A stretch of 64,000 nucleotides of DNA. Origin: Methylobacillus flagellatus KT (GTDB lineage Bacteria > Pseudomonadota > Gammaproteobacteria > Burkholderiales > Methylophilaceae). A program made the translations under genes and the position numbers. How positions within the stretch are numbered: position 1 is the stretch's first letter; every line of letters begins with the position of its first letter. Shown piece after piece: positions 28,010-36,800 of the stretch. The notes beneath the pieces are model-generated. The model saw only the letters and a list, made by a program, of their open reading frames with translations, had not been told where the DNA came from and made no database searches. Location: assembly GCF_000013705.1 (NCBI RefSeq), contig NC_007947.1:2480001-2544000 (forward strand), in the 5' to 3' direction.

Positions 28010-28032
28010 GAAAGTTGCTGAGGTATTTTAGC

Positions 28033-28617
28033 TTATGTTTTGGAAAGCGACTTGAGTGAGAGCTTGATGCCTTCGGCAACCGCAATGTCGGCAGGAAGCT
28101 GCTTGACCGCAGCCAGGGCCTCGCGCTCGTTATAGCCCAGCGCAAGCAAAGCATTGAGCACATCGCTGCTAGCCGACTTGGCCGGATTGCTGCCAGCCAG
28201 GGCTGTACCGCCGTCGATAGCAAACTTATCCTTGAGCTCAAGCAGGAGACGCTCGGCGGTCTTTTTGCCTATGCCAGGCACCTTGATCAGCAAACCGGTC
28301 TCCTGCAAGGCCACCGCCTGAGCCAGGTCATCCACGGACAACCCACTCAGGATAGCAAGCGCTGACTTTGCGCCTACGCCGTTCACTTTGAGCAATTGCC
28401 GGAAGGTAGCGCGCTCCTGGTCGCTGCCGAAACCGTAGAGCAACTGTGCATCTTCGCGCACGATAAACTGGGTGAGCAGGACAACCTTCTCGCCGGTAGC
28501 AGGCAAGTTGTAGAAAGTGCTCATGGGCACTTCGCACTCATATCCCACACCGTGACAGTCGATCACCACCTGGGGAGGCGTTTTCTCGACGAGGATACCG
28601 CTCAATCTTGCAATCAT
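28033..28617 (-). CDS. ruvA: Holliday junction-binding protein RuvA
   Basis: Tetrameric DNA-binding subunit that recruits RuvB. 194 residues with an N-terminal OB fold ([15 protein letters not shown]), two helix-hairpin-helix motifs ([16 protein letters not shown] and [22 protein letters not shown]) and the C-terminal domain III that contacts RuvB ([20 protein letters not shown]). It overlaps ruvC by 4 bases. The next gene downstream should be ruvB, but an accessory locus intervenes. Confidence 0.98.
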   Translation of the reverse strand: MIARLSGILVEKTPPQVVIDCHGVGYECEVPMSTFYNLPATGEKVVLLTQFIVREDAQLLYGFGSDQERATFRQLLKVNGVGAKSALAILSGLSVDDLAQAVALQETGLLIKVPGIGKKTAERLLLELKDKFAIDGGTALAGSNPAKSASSDVLNALLALGYNEREALAAVKQLPADIAVAEGIKLSLKSLSKT

Positions 28618-29156
28618 ATCAGCCTGCCACCTTTCACCCTGAATCCTGCCGTTGCCAATTTACCCAAGCCTTGCCCGCCATGTGCATGGCAAATCGCGCA
28701 AGCCAGCGCATCTGCCGAGTCCGGCCGAGGCAGGCCAGGCAGGTTCAGCAGACGCTTTACCATCTCCTGCACTTGGTCCTTCGCCGCATGACCATGACCA
28801 ACGACCGACTGCTTGACCTGCAGCGCGGTATATTCGGCAATCGGCAAGCCTTGCAATACCAGGGCGCTGATGGCTGCACCACGCGCCTGACCCAGCAACA
28901 AGGTAGACTGGGGATTGACGTTGACAAATACCTTCTCGATCGCCGCCTGTTGTGGCTGGTAGTTATCAATCACTTCCGCCAGGCTATCCAGGATGATCTT
29001 GAGGCGGGTAGGCAAATCTTCGATTTCGCTGCCTTTGCCGGTTGTGGTCTTGATGGTGCCGCTGGCCACATAGGCAAGCTTCTCGCCGGTTTTCTCAATG
29101 ACACCGAAGCCTGTCAAGCGCAGGCCGGGGTCGATACCGAGAATGCGGAATGTCAT
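28614..29156 (-). CDS. ruvC: Crossover junction endodeoxyribonuclease RuvC
   Basis: Resolves Holliday junctions. 180 residues, with the first catalytic Asp in [13 protein letters not shown], the Glu in [13 protein letters not shown], the [10 protein letters not shown] segment, and the C-terminal carboxylates in [16 protein letters not shown]. One base overlaps yebC and four bases overlap ruvA. Standard yebC-ruvC-ruvA order. Confidence 0.98.
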   Translation of the reverse strand: MTFRILGIDPGLRLTGFGVIEKTGEKLAYVASGTIKTTTGKGSEIEDLPTRLKIILDSLAEVIDNYQPQQAAIEKVFVNVNPQSTLLLGQARGAAISALVLQGLPIAEYTALQVKQSVVGHGHAAKDQVQEMVKRLLNLPGLPRPDSADALACAICHAHGGQGLGKLATAGFRVKGGRLI

Positions 29157-29881
29157 TACTCCTCGATGACTGCCGTGGTATAGACTTCCTGCACGTCATC
29201 AAGGTCTTCCAACGCATCGAGCAGCTTCTGCATTTTGACCCCATCTTCACCGCTGAATACGGTTTCATTATCAGGCTTCATGGTCACCTCGGCCAGCACT
29301 GGCTTCAACCCTGCAGCTTCCAGCGCCTCCTTCACCGCAGTGAAGTCTCCGGGAGCAGTGATCACCTCGATACTACCGTCTTCGTCGGTAATGACATCTT
29401 CAGCCCCGGCTTCCAACGCAGCCTCCATTACCTGGTCTTCACTGGTGCCTGGCTCGAAAACCAGTACGCCGCAATGCTTGAACATGAAGGCAACACAACC
29501 GTCAGTTCCAAGGTTGCCACCATGCTTGCTCAATACATGGCGCACATCGGCAACGGCACGCTGCTTATTGTCAGTCAGACAATCGATAATGAGGGCTGCG
29601 CCGTTAATGCCATAACCCTCATAGCGGATTTCCTCGTAATTGACACCTTCAAGTTCGCCAGTACCGCGCTTGATCGCTCGGATAATATTTTCCGCAGGCA
29701 TGTTCTGCTCTTTGGCTTCTGCCACGGCAGCGCGCAGGCGCGGATTGAAATTGACGTCACCCCCGCCCATACGCGCGGAGACGGTGATTTCCTTGATCAG
29801 CTTGGTGAATATCTTGCCACGTTTGGCATCCTGGCGACCTTTGCGGTGCTGGATGTTGGCCCATTTGGAATGCCCTGCCAT
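29156..29881 (-). CDS. yebC: YebC/PmpR family regulatory protein
   Basis: 241 residues ([23 protein letters not shown]). Cytoplasmic protein of the YebC family, known as a transcription regulator in some species and as a translation factor that relieves ribosome stalling at proline runs in others. Conserved segments include EVTMKPDNE and YTTAVIEE. The ATG at 29881 has AAAGGA upstream. The first gene of the yebC-ruvC-ruvA operon, as in many betaproteobacteria. Confidence 0.95.
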
Positions 29882-30051
29882 GTGTAAAATCCTTTGATTG
29901 CGAAATATGCAAAAACCTTGCGGATTTTACCATAGAGGTCCACAGGCCTGCTCACGGAGTGCTATGCCGCCTTGCCACCCTATTGTTACTCAGCATGAAG
30001 TACGATATACCACCATTAGTCCGTGTGATAGTGCTTGCAGCTAGACCAGCA
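29882..30051. promoter_or_regulatory. Leader of yebC with a hairpin over the ribosome-binding site
   Basis: GTAAAATCC (29884-29892) and GGATTTTAC (29922-29930) are perfect 9-bp inverted repeats. On the minus strand the arm next to yebC contains the GGA of its Shine-Dalgarno, and the distal arm contains TAAAAT, which could itself be a -10 box. If that -10 is used, the mRNA would not include the hairpin, so a regulatory role is doubtful. Confidence 0.3.
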
Positions 30052-30969
30052 TCAGTCCTGACCCATGGCCGGATTCACCACTTCCCTGCGCTTCATGCTA
30101 TGCAGGGAAATAATGAGCAGTGCAACTCCAATCAATATCATGCCGATAACTTCGCCTCGCTCCGGCTCCTCGCCCAATTGCCACCAGGCCGCAAGCACAC
30201 CGATGACGGGGGCCAGCAATGATGTCATGCTGGCGATGCCCGCAGGCAAATGCTGCAGGGCATAAAGCCAGAGCAGCCAGGCGAGCGCATTGCACAATAC
30301 TGCGTTGTATAGCACGGCGCCAATGAAATTGATGCTCCAGTCTATCGGTGGCGCAGGCACAATGAAGGCGACGGCCACCAGAGGCAGCGAGCCGAACAGC
30401 ATTTGCCACGCAGTCAACGACATCAGGTCAAGATCGGGAACACGCTGGTGCAGCTTCTTTGCGACGATGACGGAAATCGCCCAGAATACGCCGCCCAGGA
30501 TGGCAAGCGACATGCTGAACAGGTCTGAGCCCAGGTGCAGCGGATCTAGAATGAACAGCAGCCCCATCACCGAGAACAACACAGCCAGCCATTGGATACC
30601 GCGAATCTTTTCACCGAGCAATGGCCAGGCCAGCACCATCACCCAGAACGGCATGGTGTAGGTCAGCACCGCGGTCTTGCCGGCGCCGCCCTCGACCAGA
30701 GCCCAGATGATGAGGCCGGTGAAACCGCAGGTCTGCAGCACTCCGAGCCAGATCAACGTCGGTACCTCGCGTGGCTTGAGCGGCTTGCGCATCAGCACCA
30801 ATAACGCCATGAGGCAGACGGCGCCGTAAAACGTCCGCATCGCACCGAACTGGAACGCGCCGGCATAATCCAGCGCATGCTTCATGACTACCCAGTTGTA
30901 ACCCCAGAGCACTGCCAGCAGCAGCAAGGCTGCAAAGGCGCGCAACGTGGTCGAGGTTCCCGCTTTCAT
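30052..30969 (-). CDS. EamA-family (DMT) drug/metabolite transporter
   Basis: 305 residues with ten hydrophobic segments in two EamA repeats (LLLAVLWGYNWVVMKHALDY at the start of the first; GGVFWAISVIVAKKL in the second). Members export amino acids, nucleotides or drugs; the substrate here is unknown. ATG at 30969. It follows the two SnoaL-like genes on the same strand but after a 142-base gap, so it may or may not belong to the MarR group. Confidence 0.92.
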   Translation of the reverse strand: MKAGTSTTLRAFAALLLLAVLWGYNWVVMKHALDYAGAFQFGAMRTFYGAVCLMALLVLMRKPLKPREVPTLIWLGVLQTCGFTGLIIWALVEGGAGKTAVLTYTMPFWVMVLAWPLLGEKIRGIQWLAVLFSVMGLLFILDPLHLGSDLFSMSLAILGGVFWAISVIVAKKLHQRVPDLDLMSLTAWQMLFGSLPLVAVAFIVPAPPIDWSINFIGAVLYNAVLCNALAWLLWLYALQHLPAGIASMTSLLAPVIGVLAAWWQLGEEPERGEVIGMILIGVALLIISLHSMKRREVVNPAMGQD

Positions 30970-31111
30970 GTCGATTCCTGGCCCAAGGCCTTAGTTAACA
31001 CATCAAGAGCAATCGAGAAAAGGCAAACGCTCCGACCAGTGTTGCCCTGCCTCAGCAGTAGGTCATACCGCACGGCAGCGCAACAAAGTCGGAGGGGCTG
31101 CGTCAGTGGCT

Positions 31112-31495
31112 CTAATTCCAGATATGGCTCAATAGTTTCCAGCTGCCATCGGCCTGTTTCTTGTACAGCAGGTGCACATTACCATTGAAGCTCTGCCGGG
31201 TACCTTGGGCATCAATCACGGCCGCGCTCCAGTGTCCGCGCTGGAAAGCGAGGTTGCCGTCAGCCTGTGCATCCACCAACTCCAGCTTGTGGTCGATGAT
31301 GCCTTGTGCAATCGCAGTTTTCCAGAAGCTCAACAGCGCCTCCCTACCAGTCACCTGCGGCGCACCACCGGCAGGCATAACGGTGGCAGCATCATCGTAA
31401 AAAGAAACGACCAAGGCATGGTCCTTGGCATTGAAGGCGGCGTCCCACGCTTGGTTGAGGCGTTCGGCGGTAGCCTTGAAATCCGAAGTAGTCAT
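31112..31495 (-). CDS. SnoaL-like/DUF4440 domain protein, cytoplasmic
   Basis: 127 residues, one cystatin-like alpha+beta domain (NQAWDAAFNAKDHALVVSFYDDAATVMPAGG, then GREALLSFW, LLYKKQADGSWKLLSHIWN at the end). Such domains bind small molecules or act as isomerases or subunit partners; no catalytic set can be assigned. It is a paralogue of the next gene upstream, which carries a membrane anchor. It begins 23 bases after that gene. Confidence 0.88.
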   Translation of the reverse strand: MTTSDFKATAERLNQAWDAAFNAKDHALVVSFYDDAATVMPAGGAPQVTGREALLSFWKTAIAQGIIDHKLELVDAQADGNLAFQRGHWSAAVIDAQGTRQSFNGNVHLLYKKQADGSWKLLSHIWN

Positions 31496-31518
31496 TACGA
31501 TTCCTTGATAATGAAAGG

Positions 31519-31986
31519 TTAATTCCAGGTATGCGTCAGAATCTTCCAGCTGCCGTCGTCCTGTTTCTTATAGAGAATATGTAGGTTGCCGCTGAATTGC
31601 TGAGGCTCGCTGTCCGCGCTTTTGAGCACTGCGCTCCATTTCCCGCGTTGATAGATAGTATTGCCGACGATACCGGTTTCCACGGTGGTAATCTGATGCT
31701 CAGCAAAACCCTTGGCAAACAAGCCAGACCAGAAATCCGCAATATCATTGTTGCCGGTGACTTGCTCTCCACCAGCAGGCAGCAAGCTGCCATTGGCATC
31801 GTAGTAGGAGGCGAGCGTACCTGCGGAAGCTTCTGCAAATGCGGCATCCCAAGCACTGTTGAGCTTGCTGACGATCGCCCTGGCCTCTTCTTCATTCGGC
31901 TTGGCATTACATTTGTAGACAGCAACGGCGGCAACCGCCACCAATGCCAGCAACACGATAGAGACAATAACCTTGCTGATTTTCAT
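31519..31986 (-). CDS. SnoaL-like/DUF4440 domain protein with membrane anchor
   Basis: 155 residues. An N-terminal hydrophobic segment (residues 5-25, KVIVSIVLLALVAVAAVAVY) is a membrane anchor or signal, ahead of a domain closely related to its neighbour (LNSAWDAAFAEASAGTLASYYDANGSLLPAGG; ends LYKKQDDGSWKILTHTWN). The pair looks like a tandem duplication in which one copy gained an export signal. 59 bases downstream of marR and probably regulated by it. Confidence 0.88.
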   Translation of the reverse strand: MKISKVIVSIVLLALVAVAAVAVYKCNAKPNEEEARAIVSKLNSAWDAAFAEASAGTLASYYDANGSLLPAGGEQVTGNNDIADFWSGLFAKGFAEHQITTVETGIVGNTIYQRGKWSAVLKSADSEPQQFSGNLHILYKKQDDGSWKILTHTWN

Positions 31987-32045
31987 AGTAGTGCTCCTCT
32001 CCTAAATTAATATTAAGAATACAAACTTCACGCCACCGTCGACCG

Positions 32046-32576
32046 TCATGTGCCCGTACGCATGCTGCCAGGCACATCGAAAGCCGAGATCCCTGCATTG
32101 AGCTTGCCCAAAATACCGCCCAATAAAACCCTTTCCTCCTCATTCACTGCAGCCATGCACTGGCGCAAACGCGTGTAATAATCCGGCATCACCTGATCCA
32201 GCTTTTCCTGTCCCGCTGCCGTCAGGCGTATGGATACCCTTCGGCGGTCATCCCGGTCAAAAATACGTTCCACCAGGCCGTCACGCTCCAGGCCGTCAAT
32301 CAGCCCAGTCATCGTGGCACGGCTGACGCCAGCCTTCTCTGCCAGCACGGAAGGCAAGGAGATGCCGTTCTCTTCGCGCATCAGCAGGATCAACACCCAC
32401 CAGCGCCCCTGCAGAAGGCCATGTTGGCTCAGGCATGCATCCAGCGCAAGGGAAAGATCACTTGCAACACGCAGTAGGTGCAGGAAAGACGATACCGCAC
32501 TGACATCCGCTTCAGGATAGCGTGCGGAAAACTTGTCCAGGACGGCCTTGCTGGGAAGATCTCTGAGCTGCAGCAT
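32046..32576 (-). CDS. MarR-family transcriptional regulator
   Basis: 176 residues with a winged helix-turn-helix: SLPSVLAEKAGVSRATMTGLIDGLERDGLVER (recognition helix) and the wing DRDDRRRVSIRLTAAG. The start is the ATG at 32576. A perfect palindrome ATAATTAG-CCGA-CTAATTAT lies 14 bases upstream (32590-32609) and is a good candidate for its operator, implying autorepression. It heads a group with two SnoaL-like genes and perhaps the EamA exporter. Divergent from the CBS gene. Confidence 0.92.
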   Translation of the reverse strand: MLQLRDLPSKAVLDKFSARYPEADVSAVSSFLHLLRVASDLSLALDACLSQHGLLQGRWWVLILLMREENGISLPSVLAEKAGVSRATMTGLIDGLERDGLVERIFDRDDRRRVSIRLTAAGQEKLDQVMPDYYTRLRQCMAAVNEEERVLLGGILGKLNAGISAFDVPGSMRTGT

Positions 32577-32589
32577 AATTAGTCACATT

Positions 32590-32609
32590 ATAATTAGCCG
32601 ACTAATTAT
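32590..32609. promoter_or_regulatory. Probable MarR operator
   Basis: ATAATTAGCCGACTAATTAT: two perfect 8-base half sites around a 4-base centre, 14 bases before the MarR-family start codon. MarR proteins bind such A+T-rich palindromes of about 20 bp. Confidence 0.65.
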
Positions 32610-32725
32610 GTCAACCGTCATTCTCAGGGGGGGGTAGTTTCCTTGCATCCGCCAACGTTACATTTAACCCGATGCAGTTAAGGTGTATATTGGTTTACGC
32701 CAAGAAAACGTAAGGAGTAGCCAAC

Positions 32726-33154
32726 ATGAAAACCGTGAGGCAAGTTCTGGAAACCAAAGGCAGTACCGTCTATTCCGTCGCACCGGAAAGCCTGGTCTAT
32801 GACGCCTTGCTGCTCATGGCCGAGCACCATATCGGCGCACTGGTGGTCATGCAGCGCGACAAGATGGTGGGTATATTTTCTGAACGCGACTATGCGCGCG
32901 AAGTGGTCATCAAAGGCAAGACCTCCAAGACCACGACCGTGGGCGATATCATGTCAGTGCAATTGATCACCGTCAGCCCTGACGACACGGTGGAGCATTG
33001 CATGAACCTGATGTCGGGCAAGCGCATCCGCCACTTGCCGGTGTTGGAGGGTGAAAAACTGGTCGGCCTGCTCTCGATCGGCGACCTGGTCAAGGAAACC
33101 ATCGCTTATCAGGAGTTTCTGATCAAGCAGCTGGAAAGCTATATCCAGAGCTAG
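32726..33154 (+). CDS. CBS-domain pair protein
   Basis: 142 residues, consisting of two CBS domains (YSVAPESLVYDALLLMAEHHIGALVVM and ITVSPDDTVEHCMNLMSGKRIRHLPVLE), a Bateman module that senses adenosine nucleotides or similar ligands. It has no catalytic domain, as in many stand-alone CBS proteins of betaproteobacteria. TAAGGAG sits 8 bases before the ATG. Divergent from marR; convergent with kefB, 22 bases apart. Confidence 0.93.
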   Translation: MKTVRQVLETKGSTVYSVAPESLVYDALLLMAEHHIGALVVMQRDKMVGIFSERDYAREVVIKGKTSKTTTVGDIMSVQLITVSPDDTVEHCMNLMSGKRIRHLPVLEGEKLVGLLSIGDLVKETIAYQEFLIKQLESYIQS

Positions 33155-33176
33155 GCCACCGCCCAGGCAGTAAACC

Positions 33177-35033
33177 TCACCCCTTTTCCTCGGGCGTGTC
33201 ACTTGGTGGCCGCCCTTCCCAGGCATTGCGACCCTGGCCGGCAATTGCATCTTCCATCTCGCGCGACAAAGTACGTTGCAAGTCTTGCCGCGTGCGTACA
33301 CTATAGGACACCACTTTCTGCATATCAGTATGGATGGGATGCAAGTTGTGCATCAATTTCTCGTCATCCTGCCTGAACTTCCATGCAGTACGGTAGGCAT
33401 GAAACGGGGAATAGCCCATTTCGCGCAATGCTTTCTCCCCCAGATGCACTGCACTGAGGAATGTCTCGCGTACGCAGTCTATCTCCATATCCATATAGTC
33501 GAACACATAGGTACGGTTACGCGCACGGGCCAGAATCTTGACTTGCGGATAATGCTCGCGTACGTAGCGCGCTGTCTCCAGCGCTGCATCGGCATCGTCG
33601 ATGGCGAGAATCAGCAACCTAGCATTCGCGATACCCGCCGCCCGCAACACATCCGGCCGCGTGATATCGCCATAATAGGCATGGTAACCGAAGCTGCGCA
33701 TGAGCTCGATCTGGTTGGGGTCATGCTCGATCACGGTAGGCTCGACACCGACACTCGTCAGCAAGCGGGTAATGATCTGCCCCACGCGCCCAAAACCAGC
33801 CACGATCACCGGGCGTGCCTCTTCGAATTCATCGTGTCCCCTGCTGCTACGACGTTGTTGCAATCTGCGGCGATAGACGCCACGGAAGCCCAACAGCAAC
33901 AAAGGCGTTGTCACCATCGACAGTGCAACGACCGAATTGAGCAGTGCACCATGCTCACCGCTGATGACCTTGGCATCGAGTGCCGCACTGAAAATGACAA
34001 ACGCAAACTCGCCCACCTGCGACAGGGTCACCGCAAACATGAGTCCACCGGCATTATCAAGACGGAAAACCTTAGCAAGACAGAAGAGCAACACCAGCTT
34101 GAACAGCACCAATACCAGTGCCAGACCCAAGACCAATTCCGGCTGCTGCAATATCAAGTCAATATTGATCGACATCCCCACCGAAATAAAGAACAGCCCG
34201 AGGAGTAGTCCTTTGAAAGGCTCGATGTCCAGCTCCAGCTCCTGCCGGTATTCTGAATCCGCCAGCAGCACCCCGGCAATGAAGGCGCCCAGCGCCATGG
34301 ACAGGCCAACCAGGGTCATGAGGATGGAAACGCCAATAATCAGGAACAGGGCGAAGGCGATGAATATCTCGCGTAGCTTGGTGTTGGCAGTGTATCGCAG
34401 CACGGGCCGCAACAGGTATCGCCCACCCAGTACCAGCAACACCACCAGTGACACCGCTTTGAGGATGGCAAACCAATCCATGTGGACGCCATGCGCGGTA
34501 TGCGCTCCAGGCGCAATCACCAGCAACAGGATCATGATGGGGATCACTGCCAGATCCTGGAACAGCAGCACCGAGAACGCAGATCGCCCGGACGGGCGAT
34601 TCAACGCACCCTGCTCCGTGAGTATCTGCATGGCGATTGCCGTCGACGACATGGCCACACCCATGCCCGCCACCAGCGACAATCGCCAATCTAGGCCGAT
34701 GGCAATCCCGGCACCATACACCAGCGCTGCAGTCAGCACCACCTGCAATCCGCCCATGCCAAAGATGGGAAGTCGCAATGCCATCAGCTTGTCGGGCTCA
34801 ATCTCGAGACCGATTAGGAACAGCATCATGACCACGCCGAATTCGGAAAAATGCATGACAGCTTCGGCATCTGCCACCAGGCCCAGGCCCCAAGGCCCGA
34901 TCACAACGCCGGCAAACAGGTACCCCAGCACGGAACCGAGCCCAATCCGTCGGAAAACAGGAACAGCGATCACGGCAGCACCAAGGTAAATAGCGCTTTG
35001 CAGCAACAGCGAAGAAATCTGGGGTTCAGCCAT
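33177..35033 (-). CDS. Glutathione-regulated-type K+/H+ antiporter (KefB/KefC family)
   Basis: 618 residues: a CPA2 antiporter domain with about 12 membrane helices (starting ISSLLLQSAIYLGAAVIAVPVFRRIG), then an RCK/TrkA-N domain with GFGRVGQ and EHDPNQIELMR. KefB and KefC protect cells against electrophiles by potassium efflux and acidification when glutathione adducts bind the RCK domain. The first base of its ATG overlaps the kefF-like stop by 1 base. The adjacent KefF/G-type oxidoreductase supports the assignment; KefB versus KefC is unclear. Confidence 0.92.
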   Translation of the reverse strand: MAEPQISSLLLQSAIYLGAAVIAVPVFRRIGLGSVLGYLFAGVVIGPWGLGLVADAEAVMHFSEFGVVMMLFLIGLEIEPDKLMALRLPIFGMGGLQVVLTAALVYGAGIAIGLDWRLSLVAGMGVAMSSTAIAMQILTEQGALNRPSGRSAFSVLLFQDLAVIPIMILLLVIAPGAHTAHGVHMDWFAILKAVSLVVLLVLGGRYLLRPVLRYTANTKLREIFIAFALFLIIGVSILMTLVGLSMALGAFIAGVLLADSEYRQELELDIEPFKGLLLGLFFISVGMSINIDLILQQPELVLGLALVLVLFKLVLLFCLAKVFRLDNAGGLMFAVTLSQVGEFAFVIFSAALDAKVISGEHGALLNSVVALSMVTTPLLLLGFRGVYRRRLQQRRSSRGHDEFEEARPVIVAGFGRVGQIITRLLTSVGVEPTVIEHDPNQIELMRSFGYHAYYGDITRPDVLRAAGIANARLLILAIDDADAALETARYVREHYPQVKILARARNRTYVFDYMDMEIDCVRETFLSAVHLGEKALREMGYSPFHAYRTAWKFRQDDEKLMHNLHPIHTDMQKVVSYSVRTRQDLQRTLSREMEDAIAGQGRNAWEGRPPSDTPEEKG

Positions 35034-35650
35034 CAGGAAGCGCCTGCACCATCAGCAGGTGCCAGATAATGCGCCTCTTCCGACTGCAGGCTGTCAACCT
35101 GTGGCGGCCAGCTTCCCTTTGCCAGCCCATCCAGCCATGCTGCATAGCTGGCTGCATACTCTTGCAATGTCTCATCACTCAGCGTGTCTGCAGACTGCAC
35201 CAGAAAAGGTTGCAAATAGCGCATGCCGCACAATCGTGCTGTCTGCTCGAAAGGTCGCAGCAGTTCAGCGATGGAAAAACAATTGTATCCGCGCCGCTGG
35301 TAGACACGTTCAGACCCGCCTGTAGACACCGTATGCACCCATGCCTTTTCCGAGAGCTTGTTGGCACTGCCGCCATATGCCCAGCCATAGCTCAGCACAG
35401 AGTCAAACCAGCTCTTGAGCAGGGCAGGACAGGAATACCAATACATGGGGTGTTGGAACACCAGGATGTCATGCGTATCGACTAGCGCCTGCTCATGCGC
35501 CACATCGATCATCTGTTCCGGGTAATGAGTGTACAGGTCATGTACCTGGATGCCCTCGCAACCTTGCGCGGCATCCAGCAACGCTCGGTTTACCCGCGAG
35601 CTCTCTAGCATGGGATGAGCCATGACGACCAGCACGCGGTGTTTCACCAT
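35033..35650 (-). CDS. KefF/KefG-type NAD(P)H oxidoreductase
   Basis: 205 residues, flavodoxin-like fold of the modulator family (VLVVMAHPMLESSRVNRAL, DILVFQHPMYWYSCPALLKSWFDSVLSYGWAYG). In E. coli KefF and KefG are ancillary subunits required for full KefC and KefB activity, and KefF has quinone reductase activity. It directly follows yjbQ (no gap) and overlaps kefB by one base, so the three are one operon. Confidence 0.9.
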   Translation of the reverse strand: MVKHRVLVVMAHPMLESSRVNRALLDAAQGCEGIQVHDLYTHYPEQMIDVAHEQALVDTHDILVFQHPMYWYSCPALLKSWFDSVLSYGWAYGGSANKLSEKAWVHTVSTGGSERVYQRRGYNCFSIAELLRPFEQTARLCGMRYLQPFLVQSADTLSDETLQEYAASYAAWLDGLAKGSWPPQVDSLQSEEAHYLAPADGAGAS

Positions 35651-36070
35651 CTATTCACCAATGATCTTCACCAGCACCCGCTTGTTGCGGCGTCCGTCGA
35701 ACTCACCGTAGAAAATCTGCTCCCATGGGCCGAAGTCCAGCTGGCCATCGGTCACTGCGACCACGACCTCACGCCCCATTATCTGGCGCTTCATATGGGC
35801 ATCAGCATTGTCTTCACCGGTATCATTGTGCCGATAGTTGCGGATAGGCTCATGTGGCGCGAGGCGCTCAAGCCACTCGCGATAGTCATGATGCAGTCCG
35901 GATTCGTCATCGTTGATGAAAACGCTGGCCGTGATGTGCATGGCGTTGACCAGTACCAGGCCTTCCCTCACGCCGCTCTCTCGCAGGCAAGCCTCGACCT
36001 CGTGTGTGATGTTGATGAATGCCACACGCGAAGGTGCATTGAACCACAGCTCTTTACGATAACTTTTCAT
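35651..36070 (-). CDS. YjbQ family protein (UPF0047)
   Basis: 139 residues ([81 protein letters not shown]). Family members have a weak thiamin-phosphate synthase-like activity in vitro; the true role is unknown. The conserved His and Asp residues are present. First gene of the kefF-kefB operon; divergent from the fae-like gene. Confidence 0.92.
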   Translation of the reverse strand: MKSYRKELWFNAPSRVAFINITHEVEACLRESGVREGLVLVNAMHITASVFINDDESGLHHDYREWLERLAPHEPIRNYRHNDTGEDNADAHMKRQIMGREVVVAVTDGQLDFGPWEQIFYGEFDGRRNKRVLVKIIGE

Positions 36071-36223
36071 GAGTGTTGCCCTTAAAAATGTAAGCTGGGA
36101 AATTATAGCCTGCCGCTGGTGTCATTGAGTGGTCAGTCAACATTTTTGCAATTGCGCCGGATTTCGGTTAAAAGTAAGTGATCGATCAATTTCGTTATCC
36201 ATCCCATCAAGCAAGGAGAAACA

Positions 36224-36772
36224 ATGAGTGACAAGATTTTCATGCGTGTCGGCGAAGCTCTGGTAGCAGGAGGTCCTCCAGGCACGGCAGCAGAACCCGA
36301 AGTCATCATCGGTGAAATGGACGGCCCCATGGGCACGGCTTTCGGCACGCTGCTCGGCGACCAGGTCAAGGGCCACTCACGCGTGCTGGCCATCCTCAAT
36401 ACCGACATCATGGTTCGCCCTGCCACCATCATGGTGAGCAAGGTAACTGTCAAGAACGAGCGCTATACCAACATCCTCATGGGAACAGTGCAGGCCGCGA
36501 TCGCCAACGGCGTCCTGGATGCCGTGCGTAACGGCGACATCCCCAAGGAGAAAGCCAACGACCTTGGCATCATCGTTTCCGTCTGGCTCAACCCGATCGT
36601 GGCCGAACAGGACGATCTCGATCACAAGATCCTGTTCGACATCCACCGCAAGGCAACTGCCAATGCCATCCACAAGGCAATGAGCAACAAGCCGGATATC
36701 GACTGGCTGCTGGAGAACCAGGACAAAATCGTCCACAAATATTTCCAGATGGGCCTGGATGGCAAGATCTAG
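36224..36772 (+). CDS. Formaldehyde-activating-enzyme (Fae) paralogue
   Basis: 182 residues of the Fae family, which catalyses condensation of formaldehyde with tetrahydromethanopterin in methylotrophs. The opening RVGEALVAGG and the EVIIGEMDGP block align with canonical Fae (VGEALV, LIIGPRG). The active-site His of Fae, in the segment AHIDLIIG, is replaced by Glu here (AEPEVIIG), so it belongs to the divergent Fae-like paralogues and may not have Fae activity. AAGGAG 6 bases before the ATG. Not associated with H4MPT-pathway genes in this window. This gene is the main pointer to methylotrophy. Confidence 0.88.
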   Translation: MSDKIFMRVGEALVAGGPPGTAAEPEVIIGEMDGPMGTAFGTLLGDQVKGHSRVLAILNTDIMVRPATIMVSKVTVKNERYTNILMGTVQAAIANGVLDAVRNGDIPKEKANDLGIIVSVWLNPIVAEQDDLDHKILFDIHRKATANAIHKAMSNKPDIDWLLENQDKIVHKYFQMGLDGKI

Positions 36773-36800
36773 GCTGCCTTAACCTATGTTATAACCAACC

